Below, in pieces: positions 44,975 to 54,617 of a stretch of DNA of 64,000 nucleotides. This DNA comes from Blastomonas sp. CACIA14H2. GTDB lineage: Bacteria > Pseudomonadota > Alphaproteobacteria > Sphingomonadales > Sphingomonadaceae. The DNA lies in the NCBI GenBank assembly GCA_000503195.1, contig AYSC01000002.1, forward strand, positions 1-64,000, given 5' to 3'. Under the pieces are notes generated by a model. The model did not search any database. It was not told the origin of the DNA and saw only the letters and a list, made by a program, of their open reading frames with translations. The translations under genes were made by a program, and so were the position numbers. The first letter of the stretch is position 1, and each line of letters begins with the position of its first letter.

Positions 44975-45775
44975 CTAGTGCCCGGTGAAAACCGGCGTGC
45001 GCTTCTCAAGAAATGCCTCGACGGCCTCGGCATGGTCGCTGGTGGTATGGCAAAGCGCCTGGGCTGCTGCCGAGGCTTCCAGGATCGTCGAGAGCTGCGC
45101 CAGCCGGCTTTCGCGGATGAGCCGCTTGGTCATGCGCACGGCATGCGGCGGATTGGCGGCGATCTGTGCCGCCAGCGCCCGCGCTTCGTCGATCAGCGCT
45201 TCGGCGGGCACCACACGCGAAACCAGCCCGCAGGCCAGTGCCTGCTGTGCGTCGAGCATCTCCCCGGTGAATGCCATTTCGCTGGCCTTGGACCAGCCGA
45301 CGACGCGCGGCAACAGCCAGGCGCCGCCATCGCCGGGGACGAGGCCCAACTTGACGAAGCTCTCGGCGAATCTGGCCTTTTCAGATGCGATGCGGATGTC
45401 GCACATGCAGGCAAGATCGCACCCCGCTCCGATCGCCGGGCCATTGACCGCGGCGATCACAGGCACCTCGATGCTCTCGAACAGGGCAGGCAGCCGCTGG
45501 ATGCCGTTGCGATAGTTCTCCCGCGTCAGGGTGGGCGAGGGGTCGTTGAGACCGCCTCCCAGCCGCATGCTGGCGATGTCGCCTCCGGTCGAGAAGGCCG
45601 AGCCTGCGCCGGTGATGATCACCACCCGGCACGCGATATCCTGGTCCGCCGCCGAAATGGCGGCGCACAGCGCCTCGATGACTGCGGAATTGGAAACAGG
45701 GTTGCGCGCCTCGGGCAGATTCAACGTCAGCGTGAGGATGCCGTCAGCCTGGTGGGAGAGGACGGCGTCGCTCAT
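44975..45775 (-). CDS. Enoyl-CoA hydratase/isomerase family protein
   Basis: 266-aa crotonase. Oxyanion segments: GSAFSTGGDIASMRLGG near residue 70 and NGPAIGAGCDLACMCD near 110. The segment LGLVPGDGGAWLLPRVV carries Asp where many hydratases have the second Glu; this P-G-D-G-G-A-W variant forms its own subgroup, and the reaction may be isomerisation or hydration of bulky substrates. The ATG overlaps the upstream SDR stop (ATGA, 45772-45775). Confidence 0.92.
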   Translation of the reverse strand: MSDAVLSHQADGILTLTLNLPEARNPVSNSAVIEALCAAISAADQDIACRVVIITGAGSAFSTGGDIASMRLGGGLNDPSPTLTRENYRNGIQRLPALFESIEVPVIAAVNGPAIGAGCDLACMCDIRIASEKARFAESFVKLGLVPGDGGAWLLPRVVGWSKASEMAFTGEMLDAQQALACGLVSRVVPAEALIDEARALAAQIAANPPHAVRMTKRLIRESRLAQLSTILEASAAAQALCHTTSDHAEAVEAFLEKRTPVFTGH

Positions 45776-46533
45776 CGGGGGGGCATACGGATGGCACCAT
45801 CGATCCGGATGGTTTCGCCGTTGATCATCGGGTTTGCGATGATCTGCTGGGCCAGCATGGCGAATTCGTTGGGACGGCCCAGACGGCGCGGGTGCGGAAC
45901 GGCGGCGGCCAGCGTTTCGCGGACTTCGGGTTTGACCCGCTGCAGGATCGGGGTGTCGAAGGTCCCCGGTGCGATGGTGCACACGCGGACCTGATGGCTT
46001 GCAAGGTCGCGCGCCGCGACAATCGTCATGCCTACAATGCCAGCCTTGGCCGAGGCATAGGGGATCTGGCCGATCTGGCCCTCGAAGGCGGCGACCGAGG
46101 CGGTGAGGATGCAGACGCCGCGCTCGCCATCGATCGGTTCGTTCCTGGCCATCCGGGCCGCGCCCAGACGTAGCACGTTGAAGCTCCCGACCAGGTTCAG
46201 CCGGACCACCGATTCATAGATTTCGAGCGAACCCGGATTGCCTTCGCGATCGACGATGCGGATGGGACCGCCGCGTCCGGCGCAGTGCACCACGGCACGC
46301 AGCTCGCCCATCGCCTGCGCCACATCGAACGCCGCGTTCATCTGGTCGGTATCGGTGACATCGGCCTGGACGAATTGCGTGCCACCGCCGATTTCGGCTG
46401 CGACTTCATCGCCATTGGGCGCGAGGTCGGCGATGACGACCTTGGCACCGCCCGCGACGAGGATTTCAGCGGTCGCCCGGCCAAGTCCCGACGCGCCGCC
46501 GGTTACGACGGCTACAATTCCATTGATGTCCAT
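45772..46533 (-). CDS. SDR, 3-hydroxyacyl-CoA dehydrogenase type II-like
   Basis: 253 aa. Glycine motif [12 protein letters not shown] near residues 10-21, DLAPNG acidic end for NAD, and YASAK catalytic residues after [15 protein letters not shown], which is close to the HSD17B10 pattern. The tail [18 protein letters not shown] also matches that group. It would oxidise a 3-hydroxyacyl-CoA or a 17-hydroxysteroid. It sits between thiolase and crotonase genes in the beta-oxidation operon, which favours the 3-hydroxyacyl-CoA step. Confidence 0.92.
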   Translation of the reverse strand: MDINGIVAVVTGGASGLGRATAEILVAGGAKVVIADLAPNGDEVAAEIGGGTQFVQADVTDTDQMNAAFDVAQAMGELRAVVHCAGRGGPIRIVDREGNPGSLEIYESVVRLNLVGSFNVLRLGAARMARNEPIDGERGVCILTASVAAFEGQIGQIPYASAKAGIVGMTIVAARDLASHQVRVCTIAPGTFDTPILQRVKPEVRETLAAAVPHPRRLGRPNEFAMLAQQIIANPMINGETIRIDGAIRMPPR

Positions 46534-46547
46534 GTGTTAGTCCTTGC

Positions 46548-47726
46548 TCAAAGTCGTTCGATGATCGTCGCATTGGCGAGACCGCCGGCTTCGCACATTG
46601 TTTGCAGCCCGTAGCGGCCGCCCGTCTCGTGCAGCCCATGGATCAGCGAACCCATCAGTCGCGTGCCGGAGGCGCCCAGCGGATGGCCGAGAGCGATCGC
46701 GCCGCCGCGCGGATTGAGCCGGGCAGGGTCGCTCTTCATTTCGCGATGCCAGGCCAGCGGAACCGGCGCGAACGCCTCGTTGACCTCGACATGGTCCATC
46801 TGGTCGATGGTCAGCCCCGCTTTTGCCAGCACGCGCCGGGTTGCCGGGATCGGCGCGGTCAGCATCAGCAGCGGATCGTCACCGACCACGTCGAATGCGA
46901 CAAAGCGCGCCAGCGGCGTCAGTCCCAGGCGGTTGGCAGTGGCTTCGGACATGACCAACGCGGCAGACGCGCCGTCGGTGATCTGCGAACTGTTGCCTGC
47001 GGTGATCGACCAGTTGATTTCGGGAAAGCGCTCGGCGAGCGCGTCGTTGTTGAACGAGGTCTTGAGCTGCGCCAGGCCCTCTGCCGTGGTGCCGGCGCGA
47101 ATGGTCTGGTCTTCGATCACCAGACCTTCGGGGGTCTCGATCGGAATGATCTCGCGAGCAAGCTTGCCAGCGACACGCGCGGCCTCGGCGCGCTGGTGCG
47201 AGCCGGCCGAATATTCGTCCATCTCTTCGCGCGAGATGCCCCAGCGGGCCGCAATCAGCTCGGCCGAAATGCCCTGGCCGACCTGGCCCGGAAACCGCTT
47301 TTCAAAGGCGACGCCGTGCGGATCGGCTCCCATCCGGGCCACGCCCATGGGAACCCGGCTCATCGATTCGATGCCCCCGGCGATGACGATGTCATAGGCT
47401 CCGGCGGCGATGCCCTGCGCCGCGAAATGCACCGCTTGCTGGCTGGACCCGCAGCGCCGCTCGACCATGGTGCAGGGCACATGGACCGGATAGCCGGCCC
47501 CCAGCCATGCCGTCCGGCCGACGGGCACGGCCTGTTCGGAGGCCTGGCTGACGCAGCCGATGATCAGGTCATCGACCGTGCCGGGATCAAGCTTGTTGCG
47601 CTCGACCAAACCGACCAGCACCTGCATCAGCAGGTCCGCGGGATGGACCGAGGACAAGGCGCCGCCCATCTTGCCGCGCCCCATCGGTGAGCGGGCAATA
47701 TCGACAATCACGGGCACATTCTGCAT
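46548..47726 (-). CDS. Thiolase (acetyl-CoA C-acyltransferase)
   Basis: 392-aa degradative-type thiolase with all catalytic features: the nucleophilic Cys in MVERRCGSSQQAVHFAAQ near residue 90, the NEAFAPVPLAW block near 345, GGAIALGHPLGASGTRLMGS with the catalytic His near 360, and the C-terminal MCEAGGLANATI Cys. This is in contrast to the cysteine-less thiolase-like protein at 16624-17790. It would cleave a 3-oxoacyl-CoA with CoA. Start 47726 (MQNVPVIV). It lies 14 bp upstream of the SDR and 115 bp downstream of the flavin oxidoreductase. Confidence 0.94.
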   Translation of the reverse strand: MQNVPVIVDIARSPMGRGKMGGALSSVHPADLLMQVLVGLVERNKLDPGTVDDLIIGCVSQASEQAVPVGRTAWLGAGYPVHVPCTMVERRCGSSQQAVHFAAQGIAAGAYDIVIAGGIESMSRVPMGVARMGADPHGVAFEKRFPGQVGQGISAELIAARWGISREEMDEYSAGSHQRAEAARVAGKLAREIIPIETPEGLVIEDQTIRAGTTAEGLAQLKTSFNNDALAERFPEINWSITAGNSSQITDGASAALVMSEATANRLGLTPLARFVAFDVVGDDPLLMLTAPIPATRRVLAKAGLTIDQMDHVEVNEAFAPVPLAWHREMKSDPARLNPRGGAIALGHPLGASGTRLMGSLIHGLHETGGRYGLQTMCEAGGLANATIIERL

Positions 47727-47841
47727 CGAATTCAACCTTGAACGTTGGAGAGGACATCGCGGTAGCGTCTTGGATGGGGTTATTGCCGCGATCCGGTGGC
47801 GGCACCATAGTTGCGCCGATCCGGAAAATGGCGATTGCAAC

Positions 47842-49005
47842 TCAGGACAAGATGCCGTCGTTCTCGATGCGATAGGGCTCGATTACTTCGCCCGCCCGGA
47901 ACTTGTGCGCCCATTGCGGATCGCCGATCATCGCCCTTCCCACCGCGACCAGATCAAATTCTCCGGCGGCAAAGCGATCGATGAGGGGCGTGAAATCGGA
48001 CACGACGGCTGCGGCCTTGTCGCGGTCGTACATGCCCTGGTTGATGCCGACACCGCCGACCGCCATCGAGAGCTTGCCGGTGACGCGTCTGGCCACGCCC
48101 GCCAGGCACGCGGGATCCCCTTCAAAACCGGCACGGTTGTAATAGCGGACGCTGGCATCGAACACGTCCACGCCGGCCTGTGCCAGCGGTCGCAGCACCT
48201 CGCCGAGTTCTTCGGGCGTGTCGGCCAGTGTCGCGCGGAAGTCCTGCTGCTTCCATTGCGAGAAGCGGAAGAAGATCGGGAAATCCTCGCCGATTGCGGC
48301 GCGGATGCGGCGGACGATTTCTGCGGGAAATTCGGATCGCTTGGCGCGGCTTCCCCCCCAGCGGTCGTCGCGCAGGTTGGTGCCTTCCCACAGGAAATTG
48401 TCGATCAGATAGCCATGGCCGCCGTGCAGCGCGATACCGTCAAAGCCTGCCTCCACGGCGTTGATGGCGCTGCGGACAAAGGCCGCAATCGCGTCCTCGA
48501 TATCGGACTCGCTCATCGGCGCACCGATCTCAGGGTCGGCAGGAATGCTTCCCGGTGCGATCGACGTCATCCGCCCGAGCGGTCCCCAGATGCCCGACGG
48601 GCTGACGCTGGGCACATCCGGGTTGGGGCCGGTGCCGGGCTTGCGCATGACACCCTGGTGCCAGAGTTGCGGGACGATCTTGCCGCCGTGCGCATGGACG
48701 GCCTCGACGACCTTGCGCCAGCCCTCGATCGCCGCCGGGTCATTCAGCGTGGGGATATTGTTCTCGCCCAGTCCCGCATCGCCCAGGGCGGCGGGATGAT
48801 CGACCGCGACGCCTTCGGTGACGATCAGACCGGCACCGCCTTCGGCGCGCCGCCGGTAATAGGTCGCCACGGCGTCGGTTGGCACGCCGCCAGGGCAGAA
48901 GCCGCGTGTCATGGGAGACATGACGATGCGGTTGCGCAGGTGCATCGCGCGGATCTGAAGCGGCTGGAAGAGAACCTCACGGTCCGCAGATTGTTCGTTG
49001 CTCAT
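47842..49005 (-). CDS. NADH:flavin oxidoreductase (Old Yellow Enzyme family)
   Basis: 387-aa single-domain FMN protein, (beta/alpha)8 barrel: LRNRIVMSPMTRGF near residue 24, PQLWHQGV near 107, HGGHGYLIDNFLW near 190 and a C-terminal DLVAVGRAMIGDPQW. No iron-sulfur cysteines or C-terminal FAD domain, unlike the protein at 57999. OYE-type enzymes reduce the C=C bond of enones or enoyl compounds. Start 49005 (MSNEQSADR). In this operon it may saturate a ring enone or a dienoyl-CoA. Confidence 0.92.
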   Translation of the reverse strand: MSNEQSADREVLFQPLQIRAMHLRNRIVMSPMTRGFCPGGVPTDAVATYYRRRAEGGAGLIVTEGVAVDHPAALGDAGLGENNIPTLNDPAAIEGWRKVVEAVHAHGGKIVPQLWHQGVMRKPGTGPNPDVPSVSPSGIWGPLGRMTSIAPGSIPADPEIGAPMSESDIEDAIAAFVRSAINAVEAGFDGIALHGGHGYLIDNFLWEGTNLRDDRWGGSRAKRSEFPAEIVRRIRAAIGEDFPIFFRFSQWKQQDFRATLADTPEELGEVLRPLAQAGVDVFDASVRYYNRAGFEGDPACLAGVARRVTGKLSMAVGGVGINQGMYDRDKAAAVVSDFTPLIDRFAAGEFDLVAVGRAMIGDPQWAHKFRAGEVIEPYRIENDGILS

Positions 49006-49122
49006 TCTAGCCTTCCTTCGTCTTCGTTCCATGTTGTGTTCAGGCGTGCCGGTAAGCGCTTGCCGTGTCCCGACACGGCTGGCGCGAGGGCGGGCAGCGC
49101 CTGCATTGAATGGCCTGCAGCG

Positions 49123-50688
49123 TCAGTTCACCCGCCGGTCCACCCCCTGCCAGAAGGGTTCGCGCAACACGCGGCGGAGCAGCTTGTTGCCCGCGTTGCG
49201 GGGCAGATGCTCGACCAGGAAGAGCTGCTTGGGCTGCTTGAATCGCGCCAGCTTGCCGTCGAGCCAGGCGAGGAGCGATGCGAGGTCGGGGGTGGTGCCG
49301 GGTCGCGGCACGACCAGCGCCACCACCTCTTCGCCCCAACGCTGCGATGGCGCGCTGACAACGGCGACATCGGCAATGTCGGGATGGCCGAAAATGGCGT
49401 TCTCGACTTCCGCCGGATAGACATTCTCACCGCCGCTGATGATCATGTCCTTGGCGCGGTCGAGAACGTAAAGATACCCCTCGGCATCGATCCGCCCGAT
49501 ATCACCGGTGCGCATCCAGCCGTCGGGACCGAATATCTCGGCATTGGCATCGGGGCGCTTCCAATAGCCTGGCATCACCGAGCCCGAGCGCACCACGATT
49601 TCTCCTGTCGAATCGGGCGGCAGCACGGTCCAGCCTTGGTCGACAACGGCGATATCGACGCCCGGCATGGCGGTGCCCGCCGAGCGCAGGCGGCCCGGGA
49701 TGCCGGACACGTGGTCGGCAGGTTGCAGCGCTACGACCCCGCCCGCCGCTTCGGTCATGCCATACATCTGCACGAAACCGCAGCCGATCCGCGCCAGCGC
49801 CCGGCGGAGCAGCGCTTCGGGAATCGGTGCCGCGCCATAGGTGATGTACTGCAGCGACGAAAAGTCGGCGTCGGCCGCGGCGGGGTGCTCGAGCATCAGT
49901 TGCATCGCGGCGGGGGCCAGCAGAAGGTGGCTGATGCGCTCGCGTGCGATCAGCTCGGGCAAGGTGCCCGCATCGAATTCGCGTGCGATGACGATGCGCG
50001 CGCCGGCGTAGAAGCCGAACAGCGCATAGGCGGTTCCCGCGATATGCGCGACCGGAAGCACCTGCCCCAAGGTGCAGCCGAGCGCCGGAAACCACGCCAG
50101 CCCGGCGCGATAGCCGGGCGCGCGCAGCGCCAGCAGGTTGCGATGGCTGAGCATCGCACCCTTTGGGTGCCCCGTCGTGCCCGAAGTATAGACCTGGAAC
50201 ACGATCGCTTCCGGATCGGGCCGATAGTCGGGCAGCGGGTCCGCATCGGGCGAAAAGCTCAGCTGCGCCTCGCCCAGCACCGCATGGCCAATATTGCGCG
50301 TACCTGCCAGCTCGGCCGCGGTACCGGCGAATTCCGCATCGCTGAACAGGCACAGCATCTCGCTGTCGGCGACGATGAAGGCGAGTTCTTCTGCTGCCAG
50401 CCGCCAGTTGAGCGGCACCAGCACCGCACCGATGCGCGCGACCGCGAACAGCAGCGCAAAATACTGGTCGCTGTTCTTGCCGATATACCCGATCCGGTCC
50501 CCGCGGCCATGACCCCGCGCAGTCAACCAAGCTGCGCAACTGGTGGCCTGCCGGTACAGTGCGCGGTAGGTGGTGGCCCTGCCTTCGAACAAGGTGGCCT
50601 CACGATCGGGCGCGTCCTCGGCATAATGGCTGAGCACCGACCATAAGGTGGTCAACCGCGCGTGCGCGATCTGTCCGGCCCGGGTCAC
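49123..50688 (-). CDS. Acyl-CoA ligase (AMP-dependent synthetase)
   Basis: 521 aa: LTTLWSVLSHYAEDAPDREA near the start, phosphate loop VYTSGTTGHPKGAMLSH near residue 160, YGMTEAAGG near 305, WMRTGDIGR near 395, DRAKDMIISGGENVYPAEVE hinge, and a C-terminal NAGNKLLRRVLRE with the catalytic lysine. Fatty-acid/aromatic acid CoA ligase type. GTG 50688, 4 nt after the upstream crotonase stop, gives the family N-terminus; longer starts would overlap that gene. It is distinct from the ligase at 39137, so the locus has two acid-activation steps. Confidence 0.92.
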   Translation of the reverse strand: MTRAGQIAHARLTTLWSVLSHYAEDAPDREATLFEGRATTYRALYRQATSCAAWLTARGHGRGDRIGYIGKNSDQYFALLFAVARIGAVLVPLNWRLAAEELAFIVADSEMLCLFSDAEFAGTAAELAGTRNIGHAVLGEAQLSFSPDADPLPDYRPDPEAIVFQVYTSGTTGHPKGAMLSHRNLLALRAPGYRAGLAWFPALGCTLGQVLPVAHIAGTAYALFGFYAGARIVIAREFDAGTLPELIARERISHLLLAPAAMQLMLEHPAAADADFSSLQYITYGAAPIPEALLRRALARIGCGFVQMYGMTEAAGGVVALQPADHVSGIPGRLRSAGTAMPGVDIAVVDQGWTVLPPDSTGEIVVRSGSVMPGYWKRPDANAEIFGPDGWMRTGDIGRIDAEGYLYVLDRAKDMIISGGENVYPAEVENAIFGHPDIADVAVVSAPSQRWGEEVVALVVPRPGTTPDLASLLAWLDGKLARFKQPKQLFLVEHLPRNAGNKLLRRVLREPFWQGVDRRVN

Positions 50689-50692
50689 GCGC

Positions 50693-51451
50693 TCATTGTC
50701 CCGTCCAGACCGGGGCGCGCTTCTCGGCAAAAGCAGCCGCGCCCTCGCGGGCATCGTGCGAGGTGAAGACGGGTGCGGTGATGGCAAACTGCCGTTCGAA
50801 CAGCTCGCTCGCCGGCCATTCCAGACTTTCGTTCAGCACCTTGCGGCTGATCGCGACCGCCATCGGACCGTTGCCGGCGATGACTCTGGCCAAGGCGATC
50901 GCCTCTGCCAGCGCATCGCCCTCGGCCACGATGCGGTTGACCAGTCCGGCGCTGGCCAGCCGCTCCACCGGGAAGATCTCGCCGGTCAGCACGAATTCGG
51001 AGGCCAGCTTGATCGGCATCTGGCGCGGCAGGCGCACCAGCCCGCCCGCATTGGCGACGAGCCCGCGCTTGACCTCGGTCAGCCCGAACTTCGCGGAGCC
51101 GGACGCGACGACCATGTCGCACGCCAGCATGATCTCGAAGCCGCCAGCCAGTGCATAGCCTTCGACCGCCGCGATGAACGGCTTTTGCAGTTCGGCCTGG
51201 GTGACGCCCGCAAAGCCGGTCTCGGGAAGGCGCACGACCTCGCCGCGGAGAAACGCCTTCAAATCCATGCCGGCGCAGAAATTGCCACCCGCGCCAGTGA
51301 TCACCGCACAGCGAATGGCCGGGTCGGTATTGACCTGCTTGACCGCAGCCTCCACCGCAAGCGCGGTCTCGCGATCGACCGCATTGCGCGCTTCGGGTCG
51401 GTTGATGGTGATGACGGCAACGCCGTTTTCGATAGAGAATTCAACGGGCAT
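50693..51451 (-). CDS. Enoyl-CoA hydratase/isomerase family protein
   Basis: 252-aa crotonase: GGNFCAGMDLKAFLRG near residue 60, EGYALAGGFEIMLACDM near 100, and FGLTEVKRGLVANAGGLVRL with the catalytic Glu of the EchA group. The chain ends AEKRAPVWTGQ, the familiar crotonase tail. It lies 32 bp downstream of the dehydrogenase gene and 4 nt upstream of the ligase, within the same operon. Typical crotonase-fold hydratase for enoyl-CoA. Confidence 0.93.
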   Translation of the reverse strand: MPVEFSIENGVAVITINRPEARNAVDRETALAVEAAVKQVNTDPAIRCAVITGAGGNFCAGMDLKAFLRGEVVRLPETGFAGVTQAELQKPFIAAVEGYALAGGFEIMLACDMVVASGSAKFGLTEVKRGLVANAGGLVRLPRQMPIKLASEFVLTGEIFPVERLASAGLVNRIVAEGDALAEAIALARVIAGNGPMAVAISRKVLNESLEWPASELFERQFAITAPVFTSHDAREGAAAFAEKRAPVWTGQ

Positions 51452-51483
51452 TCAGGCCTCCGTGCAAGCAGGACTTTCGGGGT

Positions 51484-52647
51484 TCAGATGGATCGGGCGA
51501 TGAGCAGCTTCATCACTTCGCTGGCGCCGCCATAGATGCGGAACGCGCGCGCATCCTTGTACATCTCCGCGATGGGATATTCGGTCATATAGCCGTAGCC
51601 CCCGAACAGCTGCAGGCACTCGTCGACCACAAAGGCCTGCGCCTCGGTCACGAACAGCTTGGCCATTGAGGCGGTGGATGCATCGAGCTTTCCGGCCAGC
51701 AACGCCTCGGTGCAGTGATAGAGAAATGTCTTGGCCACCGTTGCCCGCGTCTTGCACTCGGCCAGCTTGAACTTGGTATTCTGCTGATCGAACAAGGTGC
51801 CGCCGAACATCTTGCGCGTCTTGCAATGTTCGACCGTCGCCTCGAGAGCCGATTCGATCATGCCCATCGCCTGCCAGGCGATCACCAGCCGCTCTTTGGG
51901 AAGTTGCTCCATCAGCATGCGGAAACCCTGGCCTTCGACCCCGCCGAGCAGGTTGGCCGCAGGCACCCGCATGTCGTTGAAGAACAATTCGGCAGTGTCG
52001 CGGCCTTCCTGGCCAAGCTTGTCGAGCAAGCGTCCGCGTTCGAAGCCCTGCACCTTGTCGGTCTCGACCACGAACAGCGAGATGCCCTTGGCTCCGGCGT
52101 TGACGTCGGTCTTGGCGGCGACGACGATCAGCGAGCAGCCATGGCCATTGGAGATGAAGGTCTTCTGGCCGTTGATGACGTATTCGTCGCCGTTGCGCAC
52201 GGCGGTCGTGCGCATGCCCTGCAGATCGGACCCTGCACCCGGCTCGGTCATCGCCACGGCGAGCAGCGTGTCGCCCGCTATGGCGGAGGGCAGCCAGGCA
52301 CGGCATTGTTCCGGCGTGGCGTAGTGATAGAGATAGGGCGCCACAACGGTGGTGTGGAGCGAATAGGCGAAGTTGAGCGCGTTCTTGCGTCCCTGCCGCT
52401 CCATGACGATGGCGTCGTAGCGAAAGTCGAGCCCCGACCCGCCATAGCTTTCCGGGATCGTCGCACCGAGAATGCCGGCTTCGCCCGCCTTGCGCCATGT
52501 TTCCTGTTCGACATATCCCTGGTTGCGCCACCGGCGTTGCGCCGCGGCATCGGCGTTCTCGTCGAGAAACCGGTCCACCATGTCCTCGAACATGCGAATA
52601 TCTTCGCTGTACATGAATTGCGGACGCGGGAGATCAAACGCTGCCAA
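51484..52647 (-). CDS. Acyl-CoA dehydrogenase
   Basis: 387 aa, long-chain type acyl-CoA dehydrogenase: GATIPESYGGSGLDFRYDAI near residue 60, VAMTEPGAGSDLQGMRTTAV near 127, FISNGHGCSLIVVAAKTD, and a C-terminal LFGGYGYMTEYPIAEMYKDA and IYGGASEVMKLLIARSI, with the G-G-A-S-E-V-M-K catalytic region. The best start is TTG 52647, with CAGGA 7 nt upstream; the first ATG (52614) has no ribosome site and would cut the N-terminus. First gene of the minus-strand beta-oxidation operon. Confidence 0.91.
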   Translation of the reverse strand: MAAFDLPRPQFMYSEDIRMFEDMVDRFLDENADAAAQRRWRNQGYVEQETWRKAGEAGILGATIPESYGGSGLDFRYDAIVMERQGRKNALNFAYSLHTTVVAPYLYHYATPEQCRAWLPSAIAGDTLLAVAMTEPGAGSDLQGMRTTAVRNGDEYVINGQKTFISNGHGCSLIVVAAKTDVNAGAKGISLFVVETDKVQGFERGRLLDKLGQEGRDTAELFFNDMRVPAANLLGGVEGQGFRMLMEQLPKERLVIAWQAMGMIESALEATVEHCKTRKMFGGTLFDQQNTKFKLAECKTRATVAKTFLYHCTEALLAGKLDASTASMAKLFVTEAQAFVVDECLQLFGGYGYMTEYPIAEMYKDARAFRIYGGASEVMKLLIARSI

Positions 52648-52786
52648 TTGTCCTGCCCCTATATCAAGATTGCCTGTCGAATGACGCCAAGGATGCGCCC
52701 CAAGCCCCGGCTATAGCAGATCGCCCACAGCGCATTTGCCCCCAGATGCATTCAGACATGGCGGAACTGGCAAAGTCGCCTGCTGT

Positions 52787-52810
52787 GGGTCGTGGGCTGA
52801 GCCACGACCC
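52787..52810. promoter_or_regulatory. Perfect 9-bp hairpin upstream of the KstD-like gene
   Basis: GGGTCGTGG (52787-52795) and CCACGACCC (52802-52810) are exact reverse complements around a 6-nt loop, 33 nt before the KstD-like start in the divergent spacer. It could be an operator or a hairpin in the message leader. Confidence 0.5.
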
Positions 52811-52843
52811 GCTAAGCGAAGCACTGCCATTGTGGAGTTGATG

Positions 52844-54562
52844 ATGAGCCAAACATACGATGTGATCATTGCCGGGTCTGGCTCTGCTGGCATGACCGCC
52901 GCCGTCCGCGCGGCGGCCAAGGGACTGAAGGTCCTGGTCGTGGAAAAGGCGCACAAGATCGGCGGGACATCGGCGACATCGGGCGGCGTGACCTGGATCC
53001 CCAACCATGGCCTGGGCACCGATGATTCGCGCGACCAGGCGATCGCCTATATCAATGCCGTAGCCAATGGCCCGGTACGCCCCGATCGCATCGACGCCTT
53101 CCTTGAAACCGGCCCGCAGATGATCGCCTTTCTCAAGGAGATCGGGATGGAGCCGATGGCGATGCCCTGGCCGGACTATTTTCCCGAAGCGCCGGGAGCG
53201 CGCGCCGACCGCTCGGTGGTCTTCCCCAAATATGATGGCCGCCGTCTTGGCGCCCTGTTCCCGCTGGTGCGCGAGCAGTTCACACGCTTCAAGCTGATGA
53301 ACCGCTATACGCTCGATTTCCTCGAGGCGAACACCATCTCGACGCGCAGCGGGGGATGGATGCGCGAGGTCGCCAAGGTCATGTCGCGCTATTGGCTCGA
53401 TCTGGGAACGCGGCGCATCGGGCGGCGCGACCGGCTATTCAGCCTCGGCGCGGCGCTGATCGGCCCTCTGGTCGAACGCTATGCCGCACTGGGCGGAGAG
53501 ATCATGATCGGCTGGGGCGTCAAGGAGCTCGTCGTCAAGGACGGCCGCGTGGTCGGCGTGGAGGTCGAGCGATACGGCAACCGCCGCCGCCTGACCGCGC
53601 GCCATGGGGTCATCGTGTGCGCGGGCGGGTTCGAATGGAACCAGGAACTGCGCAACCGCTTCTTCACGATCCCCGGTGATACGCGTTTCAGCAGTACCCC
53701 CGAGGAGGGCAATCGCGGCGAGGTGCTGGAGGCAGGCATGGCGATCGGTGCCGCCACCGAATTCACCGAGACCGGCTGGTGGGTGCCGACCATGTCGCTG
53801 CCCTTGACCCAGGCCTCGAACTTCGAGGAGATTCACCAGGCGGTGTTCGATGTCGGCAGACCGCACAGCGTCTGCGTCAACCGCAACACCGACCGCTTCG
53901 TCAACGAGGCCTGCGGCTATGACCGCTTCGGCAATGCGATGATGGAGGACCAGCTCAAGACCGGGGCGAATACGCCGTGCTGGCTGATCTTCGATGCCAC
54001 CTTCCGCTACAAGTTCACCGCCGGCGGCATCATGCCGACCGCGATCATGCCCGATAGCAAGATACCGATCGACTGGTGGGACCAGTATATCTTCAGGGCG
54101 TCGAGCCTGCGCGAACTGGCGGCAAAGATCGAACTCGACCCGGACAAGCTGGAAACCGTCGTGGCGCGGATGAACGATTGTGCGCGGACCGGCGAAGACC
54201 CCGAATTCGGCCGCGGCGGCAACAGCTATGACCGCAATTTCGGCGATCCCAAGCTGACGCCGAACCCTTGTCTCGGGCCGATCGGCAAGGCACCGTTCTA
54301 CGCGATGCCGGTCAATCTGGGCGATCTTGGCACCAAGGGCGGCCTCAAATGCGATGCCCAGGCGCGTGTGCTCGATGGGCACGACAGGCCGATCCCCGGG
54401 CTTTACGCCGCCGGCAATGCATCGGGCTCGCCCTTCGGCAATGCCTATCCCGGCGCCGGCGGCACGATCGGCCCGGCGATGGTCTTCGGCTTCATCGCTG
54501 CCGACATGGTCGCAGCCGAGGCGGGGTCAGGGCTCGGCCGGTTCACCCACAATTCCGGATAA
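52844..54562 (+). CDS. 3-ketosteroid delta1-dehydrogenase-like FAD protein
   Basis: 572-aa flavoprotein. GSGSAG (11-16) and GGTSATSGG (40-48) bind FAD; a fumarate-reductase-like catalytic domain follows; the C-terminal ATIGPAM-like block reads GNAYPGAGGTIGPAM with Tyr535 and Gly539, which match in spacing the Tyr487 and Gly491 of Rhodococcus KstD1. A tyrosine in CGYDRFGNAM near 359 may match Tyr318. It would dehydrogenate a 3-keto ring between C1 and C2, or a similar cyclic ketone. ATG 52844 has GGAG 6 nt upstream. Divergent from the beta-oxidation operon; followed after 55 bp by an SDR. Confidence 0.85.
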   Translation: MSQTYDVIIAGSGSAGMTAAVRAAAKGLKVLVVEKAHKIGGTSATSGGVTWIPNHGLGTDDSRDQAIAYINAVANGPVRPDRIDAFLETGPQMIAFLKEIGMEPMAMPWPDYFPEAPGARADRSVVFPKYDGRRLGALFPLVREQFTRFKLMNRYTLDFLEANTISTRSGGWMREVAKVMSRYWLDLGTRRIGRRDRLFSLGAALIGPLVERYAALGGEIMIGWGVKELVVKDGRVVGVEVERYGNRRRLTARHGVIVCAGGFEWNQELRNRFFTIPGDTRFSSTPEEGNRGEVLEAGMAIGAATEFTETGWWVPTMSLPLTQASNFEEIHQAVFDVGRPHSVCVNRNTDRFVNEACGYDRFGNAMMEDQLKTGANTPCWLIFDATFRYKFTAGGIMPTAIMPDSKIPIDWWDQYIFRASSLRELAAKIELDPDKLETVVARMNDCARTGEDPEFGRGGNSYDRNFGDPKLTPNPCLGPIGKAPFYAMPVNLGDLGTKGGLKCDAQARVLDGHDRPIPGLYAAGNASGSPFGNAYPGAGGTIGPAMVFGFIAADMVAAEAGSGLGRFTHNSG

Positions 54563-54617
54563 CGGCCGGTCTCGCTTTCAACCCATATAGCCAAGCTTCG
54601 GCAGGAAGAGGATATTC

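Noticed and set aside
47560-50646. 1028-codon plus-strand frame opposite the thiolase end, OYE and ligase genes
   Set aside because: Crosses several real genes on the other strand, has no ribosome site or recognisable domain.
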